From Planctomycetaceae bacterium (GTDB lineage: Bacteria; Planctomycetota; Planctomycetia; Pirellulales; Thermoguttaceae): a DNA stretch of 21,596 nt. This document shows positions 14,929 through 21,596 of the stretch, piece by piece. The stretch spans positions 1 to 21,596 of the forward strand of contig WRCR01000014.1 in NCBI GenBank assembly GCA_009783865.1, written 5' to 3'. Both the position numbers and the translations under genes were made by a program. The notes beneath the pieces are model-generated. The model saw nothing but the letters and a program-made list of their open reading frames with translations, searched no databases and had not been told where the DNA came from. How positions within the stretch are numbered: position 1 is the stretch's first letter; each line of letters opens with the position of its first letter.

Positions 14929-15276
14929 TCAGAAATACAGTAATCCTGCGTCTCTCAGAGAACCAAATACGGCGGTTGCTCCTGCTTGCAGCAGAGCAAA
15001 CCGTATTTCCGTGCCGAGGGTCACCGATACTTTCGGTAAGTCCGGTACATAAACGTAAAAACGTCTTTCAAGAAATTGCGGATTCAAGAACGGCATTTTT
15101 TCGATAAAAGCGGGAATTTCTTCGACGGTCTTCTGAACGAACAGAATCGCCGACGGATTCTGCCCCGCCTTTTTGAAAGCGTTGTCTTCGTTTCGGAACT
15201 GCGTTATATCCGCATCTTTACCGTTGCGGCGAAAGTAATGCAGCAGTTTGTTGTCAGGAGTAATTAGGTAAAACAT
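14929..15276 (-). CDS. Small cytoplasmic protein, family not recognised
   Basis: The 115-residue product has no signal peptide or membrane segment. Beta-strand-like stretches (MFYLITPDN, SAILFVQK, RFYVYVPD) alternate with helices, and the C-terminus AGATAVFGSLRDAGLL resembles the end of degenerate receiver domains. The usual phosphoacceptor Asp pattern is not evident. This resemblance is an inference from secondary-structure feel only. I choose ATG 15276; a TTG 18 bases upstream (15294) is the longest alternative. The gene begins 29 bases after the stop of the TM/DUF1559 gene and is probably co-transcribed with it. Downstream on the minus strand there is a CGGCAA/TTGCCG hairpin near 14880-14893 without a T-run. 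Confidence 0.6.
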   Translation of the reverse strand: MFYLITPDNKLLHYFRRNGKDADITQFRNEDNAFKKAGQNPSAILFVQKTVEEIPAFIEKMPFLNPQFLERRFYVYVPDLPKVSVTLGTEIRFALLQAGATAVFGSLRDAGLLYF

Positions 15277-15305
15277 AGTCAAAATTTGTATCAACGCACA
15301 CTGCG

Positions 15306-16409
15306 CTACATCTCCGGCTCTTTATTGTTTCGCATCAACATCTTCCGCAGTGTTTCACCGTCTATGGTGTCCGAGATAAAACGGCAAGACCCGTCGCCTA
15401 AACCGGCATTGGTGCCGCCGGAATGATAACTGCTGATACCCATCGCATCGGCATTGACACCCTTGCAGGCGGCTTCAAAAGTTATATCGCTCAACGGATT
15501 CATCCAGTTGACCGGTGTCCGCCGCTCTACTAAAACAATGACGTTGGACTTGCCGTTTGTTATGTCCGCAAAACACGTCGGTTGCGAACCGGTGAACGCC
15601 GCCTTCGCACCGTAAATGACCGAATAGGTACTGCCGCAAAGCGTGGGCATATAAGGTGCAGTTTCAGCGGGGGAATGATTCCCCGATTTGTGATGGGGAT
15701 TACTCGGACATCGAAAAGTATCGGGAACTGCCTCATGAAACTGCTGATTATGTTCGCTGTCCCAAGGTTCGTCCAATCGAATTTTTTCGTACAGTGCTTT
15801 CTGTTCAATAAAGGGCAAAATCAGAACCCGCCAACTGTGCAGCGGTTTGCCGCCTTCGTCAACGGTATAAACAGGCGGAAGACATCCATATACATCATGG
15901 TAGTTATGAAAGGCGAAAACAATTTCTTTCATGTTATTGGTACATTGCATACGTTGCATACGTTTTGCCGCTTCACGCGCCGCTGGAACTGCGGGTAACA
16001 AGAGGGCAATCAAAATGCCCATAATTGCAACGATTACAAGAAAATCAACAAGCGTGAAGCAGCGAGGAACTTTCTGCTTTTTTTCTGGTTCCAATTCCGG
16101 TTTTTCTTTTGGTTTTTTTATCGGTATCCTGGAGGCATCCAATACCGCATAAAAATAGGTCAACATAAGCGGAATACAGACCCCGCCGAAGACAAGGAGA
16201 TGGATAACATGCACCCGCATTGGCTGGAAAGAAAACCTGTCCATGAAGAGGTGAGTTAGAATAAACATCGGCAGAAAACCGCTCAGCAAGAATACTACGA
16301 AGAACCCAAGTGCTGTACCGGCGCGTTTTTGGAACAGTTGTCCCAAGCCGGGAATAATGAGCGAACAGAAGGCGTAAAAGGTGGTGAAGGGGCGTTGTTG
16401 GTCAGTCAT
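15306..16409 (-). CDS. Fusion of a TM2-like membrane domain with a DUF1559 pseudopilin domain
   Basis: The 367-residue protein begins with membrane segments (about 10-26, 33-52 and 66-90) that carry the PGLGQLFQKRAGTALGFF pattern of TM2/DUF5683-type domains. A Lys/Glu/Pro-rich linker follows (97-115), then a prepilin-like stretch CFTLVDFLVIVAIMGILIAL (117-136) with LLPAVPAAREAAKRM and NNMKEIVFAFHNYHDVYG, typical of DUF1559. The C-terminus has the family motif SYHSGGTNAGLGDGSCRFISDTIDG. Position 5 of the prepilin motif is Asp rather than Glu. The prepilin segment is internal, so normal processing at the N-terminus is unlikely. The start is ATG 16409; an upstream in-frame extension to 16565 overlaps repeat-like sequence and was not used. 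A weak promoter candidate has GATAAT at plus 16453-16458. Confidence 0.82.
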   Translation of the reverse strand: MTDQQRPFTTFYAFCSLIIPGLGQLFQKRAGTALGFFVVFLLSGFLPMFILTHLFMDRFSFQPMRVHVIHLLVFGGVCIPLMLTYFYAVLDASRIPIKKPKEKPELEPEKKQKVPRCFTLVDFLVIVAIMGILIALLLPAVPAAREAAKRMQRMQCTNNMKEIVFAFHNYHDVYGCLPPVYTVDEGGKPLHSWRVLILPFIEQKALYEKIRLDEPWDSEHNQQFHEAVPDTFRCPSNPHHKSGNHSPAETAPYMPTLCGSTYSVIYGAKAAFTGSQPTCFADITNGKSNVIVLVERRTPVNWMNPLSDITFEAACKGVNADAMGISSYHSGGTNAGLGDGSCRFISDTIDGETLRKMLMRNNKEPEM

Positions 16410-16707
16410 GGCACCATGTAAGAAAAAAGGAATACCATTGAAGTAAGGGTATATTATCACAAACAAATGACGGATGCAATAGCGATGACGGGGGATATGT
16501 AAAAAATCGCAACGGGGATTCGCGTTTTCTTTGCATACCTTGCGGTTGAATAATTTTAATCGCAAAGGGCACTAGGAACGCAAAGTTCCGCCAAGATTTT
16601 TACCTTGTTTTCTATTCCCAAATATCCTGAAAATCTTGTAAATCCTGTCTAAAAATATCTTCAAAATCCCATCCACAGCAAAAATTGATACGTACTAATA
16701 GAGAATT
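16410..16707. other. Gap with degenerate repeat-like sequence
   Basis: The stretch 16500-16600 has several CGCAAAG-type words (16561-16567, 16579-16585), and 16620-16660 has a degenerate tandem of ATCCTGAAA / ATCTTGTAA / ATCCTGTCT words. These look like remnants of short dispersed repeats. A 5-bp hairpin (16575-16579/16585-16589) lies between them. I see no gene here. Confidence 0.5.
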
Positions 16708-18771
16708 TCATTTCACCAACGCCGGCTTTGCGGTTTCACCGTCCATCAGCCGCGGTAATTCAAAGACATCGCCCTTTTTATTGCAGAAATACAACGTTGA
16801 CTCCGATTTCTTCCGTCCGTGACCAGTCGCCCAAATTGCATAGAAATCAGGATGCGCATTGACGGGTCTTCGCGGATAACAATGATTCAATTCGCTGTTC
16901 TGCGTCAACTGCCGCTCTTTTACCCACGTCATGCCGCTGTCCTTGCTCACCCACATTGAAACCTCTCCGCCGGTATTATATTCCTGCGGACCTTTACCGT
17001 CAGTACCGATGATGCGCCAAACGTTGTTGTCCTCAACGTAAATCGAACCGAAATCATAATTGTTATCGGAGTCAGTTATCGGGTTGATTTCCCATTGCTT
17101 GCCCGTCCAGTACGCTGTGTACCATTGGCGCGGATCATTCTTCGGACCGGATTCATAGCCCTTGCTCGTCAGATAAGCGATAATCGGCTTTCCTTCGGCA
17201 TCGAAGTTGACATCGAAAACATAAACGTTGAGCCGTTTGGAATCGTAATCATGAACTAACGCCTTGTTTTCAATTTCCCGCAGCGGCATTGCAAGTGTTT
17301 CGCCCTGAACGTTCTGCCACGTTTTACCGGCATCTTTCGTTTCGATGTAATACAGGTTGGTACGCCAATTCAAGCCAAGCCGACCGTTTGCTTTGTCATT
17401 GGGATGATAATTAAATGCCGAGCCGACCTTTTCGTTTTTGTAAGTTCCCGTGCTTTGATAATGTCCGAATTCAATACCGGCATGCGCTCTCCATTCCGAC
17501 CATTTCACACCGTCGGGACTGGACATAGAAACCAGTGTCCGCGCCGAAATCGCCGTCGGGTCGTTCAAAACCCGCTTGTCGTAAGTTGTGAAAGCGGCAA
17601 CAAAACCCTTACCGGTCAAATAATAAATCTGTAAATATGAGAAATTATCGAGCGGTAATTCCTTTCCGTCTTGCATTTTCACGGCGTTAATCCGTTCAAA
17701 TTCGCTGACATCATACGGCTTCTTGCTTTTGTGAACGAATGAAGGTCGACCAGTTCCGTGCGAAGTCGAAAACACCCAGATATAACCGTCTTTGTCGATA
17801 TTCATCACGGGATTATCGTGAGCATCGTCCGTCTTCTTGTCGAGAATGATAGTCGGGCGCGGCACCGTCCCGGTTTTGTGGTCGAAATATGAAACCTCGT
17901 GCAGCAGCGTTTTTTCCGTTTCTTTTTCGGTTCCGCCGTAGCAGAAAAAGGTTTTATTGACTTCCGGTGCATAAACGGCAAAGGGATAATGATTGGCGGG
18001 GTAAGTTCCTAGTCCGCCGCTGTATTTATAGACGTACTCATCAGCCGACGGCTGATTCATGTACCAGATACCGCGGTAGCCGTCGTCTTTCAGATTCAGT
18101 AATTCGACGGTTCTAACTGCTCTTTCGGCAGGAACCGGTTTGTAGACGGCAGCGGTATTTGCCGTTTTTGAATTCAAGGAATAGACGAGTCCGTCTTGAA
18201 CTGTTTCGCCCTTGAATACCTTTGCCGCTTCTTCATCGCTGACGGCACGTTTCCAGATATTGACTTCGTCAATTGCTCCGTTGAGGCAGCGTCCTTGTTC
18301 GGGACCTGTTCCGATGTAGAGCGGCAGAGAAAAGCCGTCCCGTTTGCTCGGCAGCGGTTTGGATTCTTGATGTCTTCCGTCAAGATAAACCTTGACTGTT
18401 TTACCGTTGTAAGTTCCGAGATAATGCGTCCACTGTTCCGCTTTGGGAAGAGGAGCAGGTGCAAACGAGTATGAATCGCCCGGCGCATTATTTTCTTTTG
18501 GAGCGTTCTCGACTAACATTCGGACTTTGCCGCTGTAAGTGTAAAGCGTCCAGTCCTTTCCGGGTGCGCCCAGCGAAGCGAAAATCTGCGAGTCCTCCGG
18601 TGTCTTCAACTTCACCCAAGCGGAAACGGAAAACGAAGTGCCGTCAAGGCGAAAGTCCTTGACTGTGAAGCCGCTGGTACCGTCAAGCACGATGCCGTCT
18701 CCCTGCGGCGCAGCGTAAATGAAAGGAGAAAAAGAAAACAAAAGCACGAGAAAAAGCGATACATGTTTCAT
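16708..18771 (-). CDS. Secreted LamG-like plus BNR_4 beta-propeller protein; possible polysaccharide lyase
   Basis: An exported 687-residue protein. Signal peptide at 1-20 (KHVSLFLVLLFSFSPFIYA). LamG/concanavalin A-like domain at about 25-190, closing with AIDEVNIWKRAVSDEEAAKVF. BNR_4-type propeller from about 225, opening with DDGYRGIWYMNQPSADEY. In the propeller, His318 and His338 are 20 residues apart, with Tyr383 and Arg400 45 and 62 residues after the second His. From memory (unverified) this closely matches the spacing of catalytic His, His, Tyr, Arg in PL24/PL25 ulvan lyases, so a uronate-polysaccharide lyase is plausible. The safer call is a glycan-binding or glycan-cleaving propeller. 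ATG 18771 has AAGGA 10-11 bases upstream. The gene lies 53 bases after a DUF1559 gene and may share its transcript. Confidence 0.83.
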   Translation of the reverse strand: MKHVSLFLVLLFSFSPFIYAAPQGDGIVLDGTSGFTVKDFRLDGTSFSVSAWVKLKTPEDSQIFASLGAPGKDWTLYTYSGKVRMLVENAPKENNAPGDSYSFAPAPLPKAEQWTHYLGTYNGKTVKVYLDGRHQESKPLPSKRDGFSLPLYIGTGPEQGRCLNGAIDEVNIWKRAVSDEEAAKVFKGETVQDGLVYSLNSKTANTAAVYKPVPAERAVRTVELLNLKDDGYRGIWYMNQPSADEYVYKYSGGLGTYPANHYPFAVYAPEVNKTFFCYGGTEKETEKTLLHEVSYFDHKTGTVPRPTIILDKKTDDAHDNPVMNIDKDGYIWVFSTSHGTGRPSFVHKSKKPYDVSEFERINAVKMQDGKELPLDNFSYLQIYYLTGKGFVAAFTTYDKRVLNDPTAISARTLVSMSSPDGVKWSEWRAHAGIEFGHYQSTGTYKNEKVGSAFNYHPNDKANGRLGLNWRTNLYYIETKDAGKTWQNVQGETLAMPLREIENKALVHDYDSKRLNVYVFDVNFDAEGKPIIAYLTSKGYESGPKNDPRQWYTAYWTGKQWEINPITDSDNNYDFGSIYVEDNNVWRIIGTDGKGPQEYNTGGEVSMWVSKDSGMTWVKERQLTQNSELNHCYPRRPVNAHPDFYAIWATGHGRKKSESTLYFCNKKGDVFELPRLMDGETAKPALVK

Positions 18772-18824
18772 GTGATATAATCCTTGTTTTGTCAACAGTT
18801 TATATTAAATTACTTTGTTGTTTA

Positions 18825-19901
18825 TTACAGTTTAGTTTCTTCTCCTTCGTTTGCCGAACCGGCGGAGAGCAGGATTTTACCATCAATCGTTTCGGAAAGG
18901 AAGCGCACCGAACCATCGCCGAGCAGGAAGGTACTGCCGCCGCTGTGGTTGCTGCCCCATACACCGATGTTGCTCCAACCATTGTATCTTGCATCCAATA
19001 TGTTTTTCTGGCCGCTGTTGATGGTGTTTGGCTTCGCCGCGTCATAGTATGGGGAACCGCTTTTGGGAACATACAGACCGACACTTTTGGCGGACATCAT
19101 CGAAAACCCAGTTGCGGCACTGCGCCAAAACGCACCGCGATACCAAGCCCGGTAATGATTCGTGCCTTCCCAAGCCACTTCCCCGTAGCAAAGAGTGTTT
19201 GAGGTGCCGTCGGTAATAGTGCTGAATGAAGTTACGGAACCGGGATAAAAGAACCCGTTCTTGCCGACGAGACCATCTGTGGCATTGGGAGTCGCAAACA
19301 GCGGTTCATAATTTCCAGCAGCGTCGGGTCTTTGTCCGACTGCACCGGCGATACCATAATAATGGATACCCCATGATGCGGTGCCCTCCTTGCGAAGAGA
19401 AGTTCCATCTGCATTAGCATTACCGCCTACACTTTTCAGTTCTCTGTCGCGGGACAAGGACGGACAAAGATACCATACCGGTTTTTCATTTACGGAAATT
19501 GCATATCCATCCGTAAATGTCGTGTCTGTTCCCTTTGCTAGATTATTGGGATTGGTATCATAACAAGGCGGAAACTGACTGAACAACTGTGTCTGTTCGA
19601 TGAACGGCAACAACCGGACTGTTAAACCGTAGAAATATCCGCCGACCAAACGCAGGTCTGCACCAGGAGCCGGTATGGTAATTGTTCCATCATTCGGAAA
19701 CGCTTGATTTGTGTCGTGGTAGTTGTGAACTGCCAGACCGATTTGCTTGAATTTATTGGAACATTGCATACGGCGCGCCGCTTCGCGTGCTGCCTGAACT
19801 GCCGGCAAAAGCAGAGCAATCAGGACACCGATAATGGCAATGACGACAAGGAGTTCAACAAGAGTGAACGCCGATAAAAAACGGAACTTTTGATTTTGCA
19901 T
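18825..19901 (-). CDS. DUF1559 pseudopilin-like protein
   Basis: A 358-residue protein with a planctomycete-type prepilin N-terminus: a short basic leader ending SA, then FTLVELLVVIAIIGVLIALL, LPAVQAAREAARRMQC, and KQIGLAVHNYHDTNQAFP. Cleavage by prepilin peptidase would fall between Ala and Phe, with Ala instead of the usual Gly at -1. Glu5 is kept. The C-terminus has HSGGSTFLLGDGSVRFLSETIDG. These proteins are greatly expanded in Planctomycetota and thought to form or decorate surface fibres; a specific role is unknown. AAAGG lies a few bases before ATG 19901. It is the second of two neighbouring DUF1559 genes, with an 11-bp hairpin between them. Confidence 0.92.
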   Translation of the reverse strand: MQNQKFRFLSAFTLVELLVVIAIIGVLIALLLPAVQAAREAARRMQCSNKFKQIGLAVHNYHDTNQAFPNDGTITIPAPGADLRLVGGYFYGLTVRLLPFIEQTQLFSQFPPCYDTNPNNLAKGTDTTFTDGYAISVNEKPVWYLCPSLSRDRELKSVGGNANADGTSLRKEGTASWGIHYYGIAGAVGQRPDAAGNYEPLFATPNATDGLVGKNGFFYPGSVTSFSTITDGTSNTLCYGEVAWEGTNHYRAWYRGAFWRSAATGFSMMSAKSVGLYVPKSGSPYYDAAKPNTINSGQKNILDARYNGWSNIGVWGSNHSGGSTFLLGDGSVRFLSETIDGKILLSAGSANEGEETKL

Positions 19902-19945
19902 GGGAAACCTTTCGATATATTGATGAATTGAATTTTTTGATTGAT

Positions 19946-19970
19946 AACCCCGTACTTAGAGTACGGGGTT
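19946..19970. other. Perfect hairpin between the two DUF1559 genes
   Basis: AACCCCGTACT (19946-19956) and AGTACGGGGTT (19960-19970) form an 11-bp perfect stem with a 3-base loop, 13 bases after the upstream gene's stop on the minus strand. No T-run follows, so it may be an mRNA processing or stability element, or a weak terminator, rather than a canonical one. Confidence 0.6.
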
Positions 19971-19983
19971 AAACGAGGAGTGA

Positions 19984-21114
19984 CTACAGAGATTTTGACT
20001 CTGCACCGTTGCGGGAACCCGCTGCTCCCCATACTCCGTAAGGCGAGTTGACTTTGGGATTAGCAACACCGGCAGCACTGATATTACCGGCATCAACGGT
20101 ATCCGAAACGAATCGGATAGAGCCGTCTCCTAAACAGACATTTACGCCTCCGCTATGCTGACTTGACGCAGAAATAAAGGCAGTGCCGCCGGTATTTGTT
20201 CCACTGCTGGCGATACCGGAAAAAGCGGAACATGAAGGAGAATTCGGCGGTAATACGGCACAGAATCCCGATTGAAACGGAAAACCATCCGAATATGCTC
20301 TTCCGGCTACAGCCCAAATGTTGCCGCTGTCCAGCGGGTTTTTATATTGTCTGGGGTCAGATGGGTCGACTTGGTCTTTACACCATTTCGCACCGCCTGC
20401 CTTAACATTGCCCGAAGCGATAAAACTTGGCGCACCATCCTCACAGACAACACCGTAGCGGACACCGCGTCCGTCTTCATTAGGATAAAAACAGCGTTCA
20501 CTGATGAACAACGTATTAGATGTTCCGTCAGTGACATCAGAAAATGTCATCCACTCGTTATAGCCGAAACAGCCGCGCCCGCCTCCGGTGTCGCTTGGAG
20601 AATTAGAAGTAGCGTTGACCGCTCTATCGCCTTTGCAAAAACGGTAGTTAGTCCGACCGGTCTGGTCGGGTTTCTTGCCGTATTCCGCATTAGACGGACA
20701 AAGCAGCATCTTGACTTGTTCGGTCATCGGGTTGTCCGCTGCCAAACCGTCTGATGTGACGGGGCTACAGTTCGCAGCACGGATTTTGTCATACAGTGCC
20801 TGTTGTTCATAGAACGGCAAAAGGACAACAAAAGGCGACCATCTTGCAGCATCGCCGCCGCTCTTGCTAATGTAGGAACTTGCTCCGGCGGGCAGTGCAT
20901 CATATACGTCGTGGTAGTTTTGAACTGCCAGACCGAGTTGTTTGAGATTGTTGAGACATTGAGAACGCCGAGCCGCTTCCCGTGCTGCCTGAACCGCCGG
21001 TAAAAGCAAGGCAATCAGAACGCCGATAATGGCGATGACCACCAAAAGTTCAACGAGGGTAAATGCGGAACTTCCCCCTCTCGAATTACCTAAATTTTCT
21101 TCATTATTTTTCAT
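19984..21114 (-). CDS. DUF1559 pseudopilin-like protein
   Basis: A 376-residue protein with a leader of about 17 residues (MKNNEENLGNSRGGSSA), then FTLVELLVVIAIIGVLIALL and LPAVQAAREAARRSQC, followed by NNLKQLGLAVQNYHDVYDALP. As in its neighbour, Ala stands at -1 of the predicted prepilin cleavage site. The C-terminus has SQHSGGVNVCLGDGSIRFVSDTVDA and an extra Gly/Ala/Asn-rich tail. The start at ATG 21114 is favoured by GGAG about 9 bases upstream and by a promoter whose -10 box covers the longer in-frame start at 21162. The gene probably heads a transcript with the next DUF1559 gene and the LamG/BNR_4 gene. Confidence 0.92.
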   Translation of the reverse strand: MKNNEENLGNSRGGSSAFTLVELLVVIAIIGVLIALLLPAVQAAREAARRSQCLNNLKQLGLAVQNYHDVYDALPAGASSYISKSGGDAARWSPFVVLLPFYEQQALYDKIRAANCSPVTSDGLAADNPMTEQVKMLLCPSNAEYGKKPDQTGRTNYRFCKGDRAVNATSNSPSDTGGGRGCFGYNEWMTFSDVTDGTSNTLFISERCFYPNEDGRGVRYGVVCEDGAPSFIASGNVKAGGAKWCKDQVDPSDPRQYKNPLDSGNIWAVAGRAYSDGFPFQSGFCAVLPPNSPSCSAFSGIASSGTNTGGTAFISASSQHSGGVNVCLGDGSIRFVSDTVDAGNISAAGVANPKVNSPYGVWGAAGSRNGAESKSL

Positions 21115-21160
21115 TACTGTGCTCCGTGTGAAAGTATTCGATACCAACAACCCTTCGTTC

Positions 21161-21189
21161 ATTATGCCATATTTTTAAACCGCTGTCAA
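21161..21189 (-). promoter_or_regulatory. Promoter of the DUF1559 / BNR_4 gene group
   Basis: On the minus strand a perfect TTGACA (plus 21184-21189), 17-base spacer and CATAAT (plus 21161-21166). The start would be near 21154, about 40 bases before ATG 21114. It follows directly on the terminator of the FN3 gene. Confidence 0.78.
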
Positions 21190-21195
21190 TATCAC

Positions 21196-21223
21196 AAAAA
21201 ACCGGCGGTCCTAGATACCGCCG
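21196..21223 (-). terminator. Terminator of the FN3 repeat gene
   Basis: On the minus strand CGGCGGT / ACCGCCG (plus 21217-21223 / 21203-21209) with a 7-base loop, followed by G and six T residues (plus 21196-21201). Its outer sequence resembles the trpD terminator (both show GCGGCGG...CCGCCGGTTTTTT). Confidence 0.85.
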
Positions 21224-21233
21224 CTAAATCTTA

Positions 21234-21596
21234 TCAGCTAATTAGCGTCGTTTCTCCAACTACCAGCGACGCGGCGGAGTCCATATAACCCGGTGCCTTT
21301 GCCGTTAATCGAAAATGATATCGCGTATTCGCCGACAACAAATTAAACGTGTAGAAGAACTCGGTGTAGGCAGTGCCGGGGATGTTGATTGTTATCCAAG
21401 TCGGATTCGCGCCGTTATCGCTAGCCAACTTCCATTCGAGCAGGTAGGTTTTTGCTCCGGGAACCGCATTCCATTTCACCGTTATGCTGGTACTGGTCGT
21501 GGCGGCAGTATCAACCGTTAAAACCGGGCGGTCAAATCTTTTAAGTGTCGTTTCTCCAACTACCAGCGACGCGGCGGAGTCCATATAACCCGGTGC
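21234..21596 (-). CDS. C-terminal part of a fibronectin type III repeat protein (5' end beyond window)
   Basis: The frame is open to the right edge, leaving 120 residues and a TGA stop at 21234-21236. It contains one complete FN3-like module (RPVLTVDTAATTSTSITVKW, then GAKTYLLEWKL, TEFFYTFNLLSANTRYHFRLTAKAPGY) and the ends of neighbouring copies. FN3 arrays in bacteria occur in extracellular adhesins and glycan-degrading enzymes, where they act as spacers or binding modules. The junction MDSAASLVVGETTL occurs twice, 100 residues apart, encoded by identical DNA, so the protein is likely a long tandem array ending shortly after the last repeat. No anchor or sorting signal is visible at the C-terminus. 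Confidence 0.85.
   Translation of the reverse strand, partial: APGYMDSAASLVVGETTLKRFDRPVLTVDTAATTSTSITVKWNAVPGAKTYLLEWKLASDNGANPTWITINIPGTAYTEFFYTFNLLSANTRYHFRLTAKAPGYMDSAASLVVGETTLIS
21247..21296. repeat. Direct repeat, copy 1 of the FN3 array junction
   Basis: Fifty bases (21247-21296) are identical to 21547-21596. The period is exactly 300 bases, or 100 codons. The match may continue beyond the right edge. Confidence 0.95.
21547..21596. repeat. Direct repeat, copy 2 of the FN3 array junction
   Basis: Identical to 21247-21296 and cut by the window edge. It marks the same junction between adjacent FN3 modules. Confidence 0.95.

Noticed and set aside
19946..19970. Canonical intrinsic terminator between the DUF1559 genes
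   Set aside because: The stem is perfect but no T-run follows on the coding strand, so it was listed only as a hairpin.
1..21596. tRNA or rRNA genes, CRISPR arrays, insertion sequences, integrases
   Set aside because: No spaced repeats, transposase or integrase reading frames, rRNA motifs or tRNA-like arms with a T-loop were seen.

Overview
The window looks like chromosomal DNA of a member of the Planctomycetota. The main evidence is three genes with the planctomycete DUF1559 architecture (a type IV prepilin-like N-terminus followed by a C-terminal H-S-G-G...DGS-R-F motif). A flotillin-like scaffold protein, a Wza-like export lipoprotein and large secreted carbohydrate-active proteins fit the same picture. 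Base composition looks moderate (roughly half GC by eye). The species and habitat cannot be read from the sequence.

Layout. Positions 1-93 hold the possible tail of a rightward gene and a shared hairpin. Leftward genes follow: comF (94-924), mnmA (1142-2245) and a 1221-residue secreted protein joining a DUF4091/GH123-like glycosidase to a GH16 domain (2229-5894). A divergent promoter region (about 5963-6032) separates this block from a rightward tryptophan operon, trpE-trpG-trpD (6267-9425). Its leader holds a sigma70-type promoter, a short ORF with a Trp-Arg-Trp codon cluster, and a strong intrinsic terminator just before trpE. That is a complete candidate for ribosome-mediated attenuation. 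After the trp terminator come about 900 bases without a conventional gene. They contain a richly base-paired stretch (about 9527-9917) that I read as an unidentified structured RNA or very long leader, followed by a small membrane-protein ORF with a good ribosome-binding site.

The right half is entirely leftward: aldose 1-epimerase family protein, small secreted protein, polysaccharide export lipoprotein, flotillin, small hypothetical protein, TM-domain/DUF1559 fusion, LamG + BNR_4 protein (possibly a polysaccharide lyase), two DUF1559 pseudopilins, and the C-terminus of a repetitive fibronectin type III protein running off the right edge.

The genes fall into housekeeping (tRNA thiolation, tryptophan synthesis, competence-type phosphoribosyltransferase) and cell-surface or glycan work (two large secreted glycan-active proteins, epimerase, export lipoprotein, pseudopilins, FN3 protein, flotillin). 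Several start codons were moved inward because a good promoter lies on top of the longest possible start. A palindrome with a GTGATAAC core occurs at least twice with a compensatory base-pair change, once as the trpD terminator and once inside the start of mnmA.
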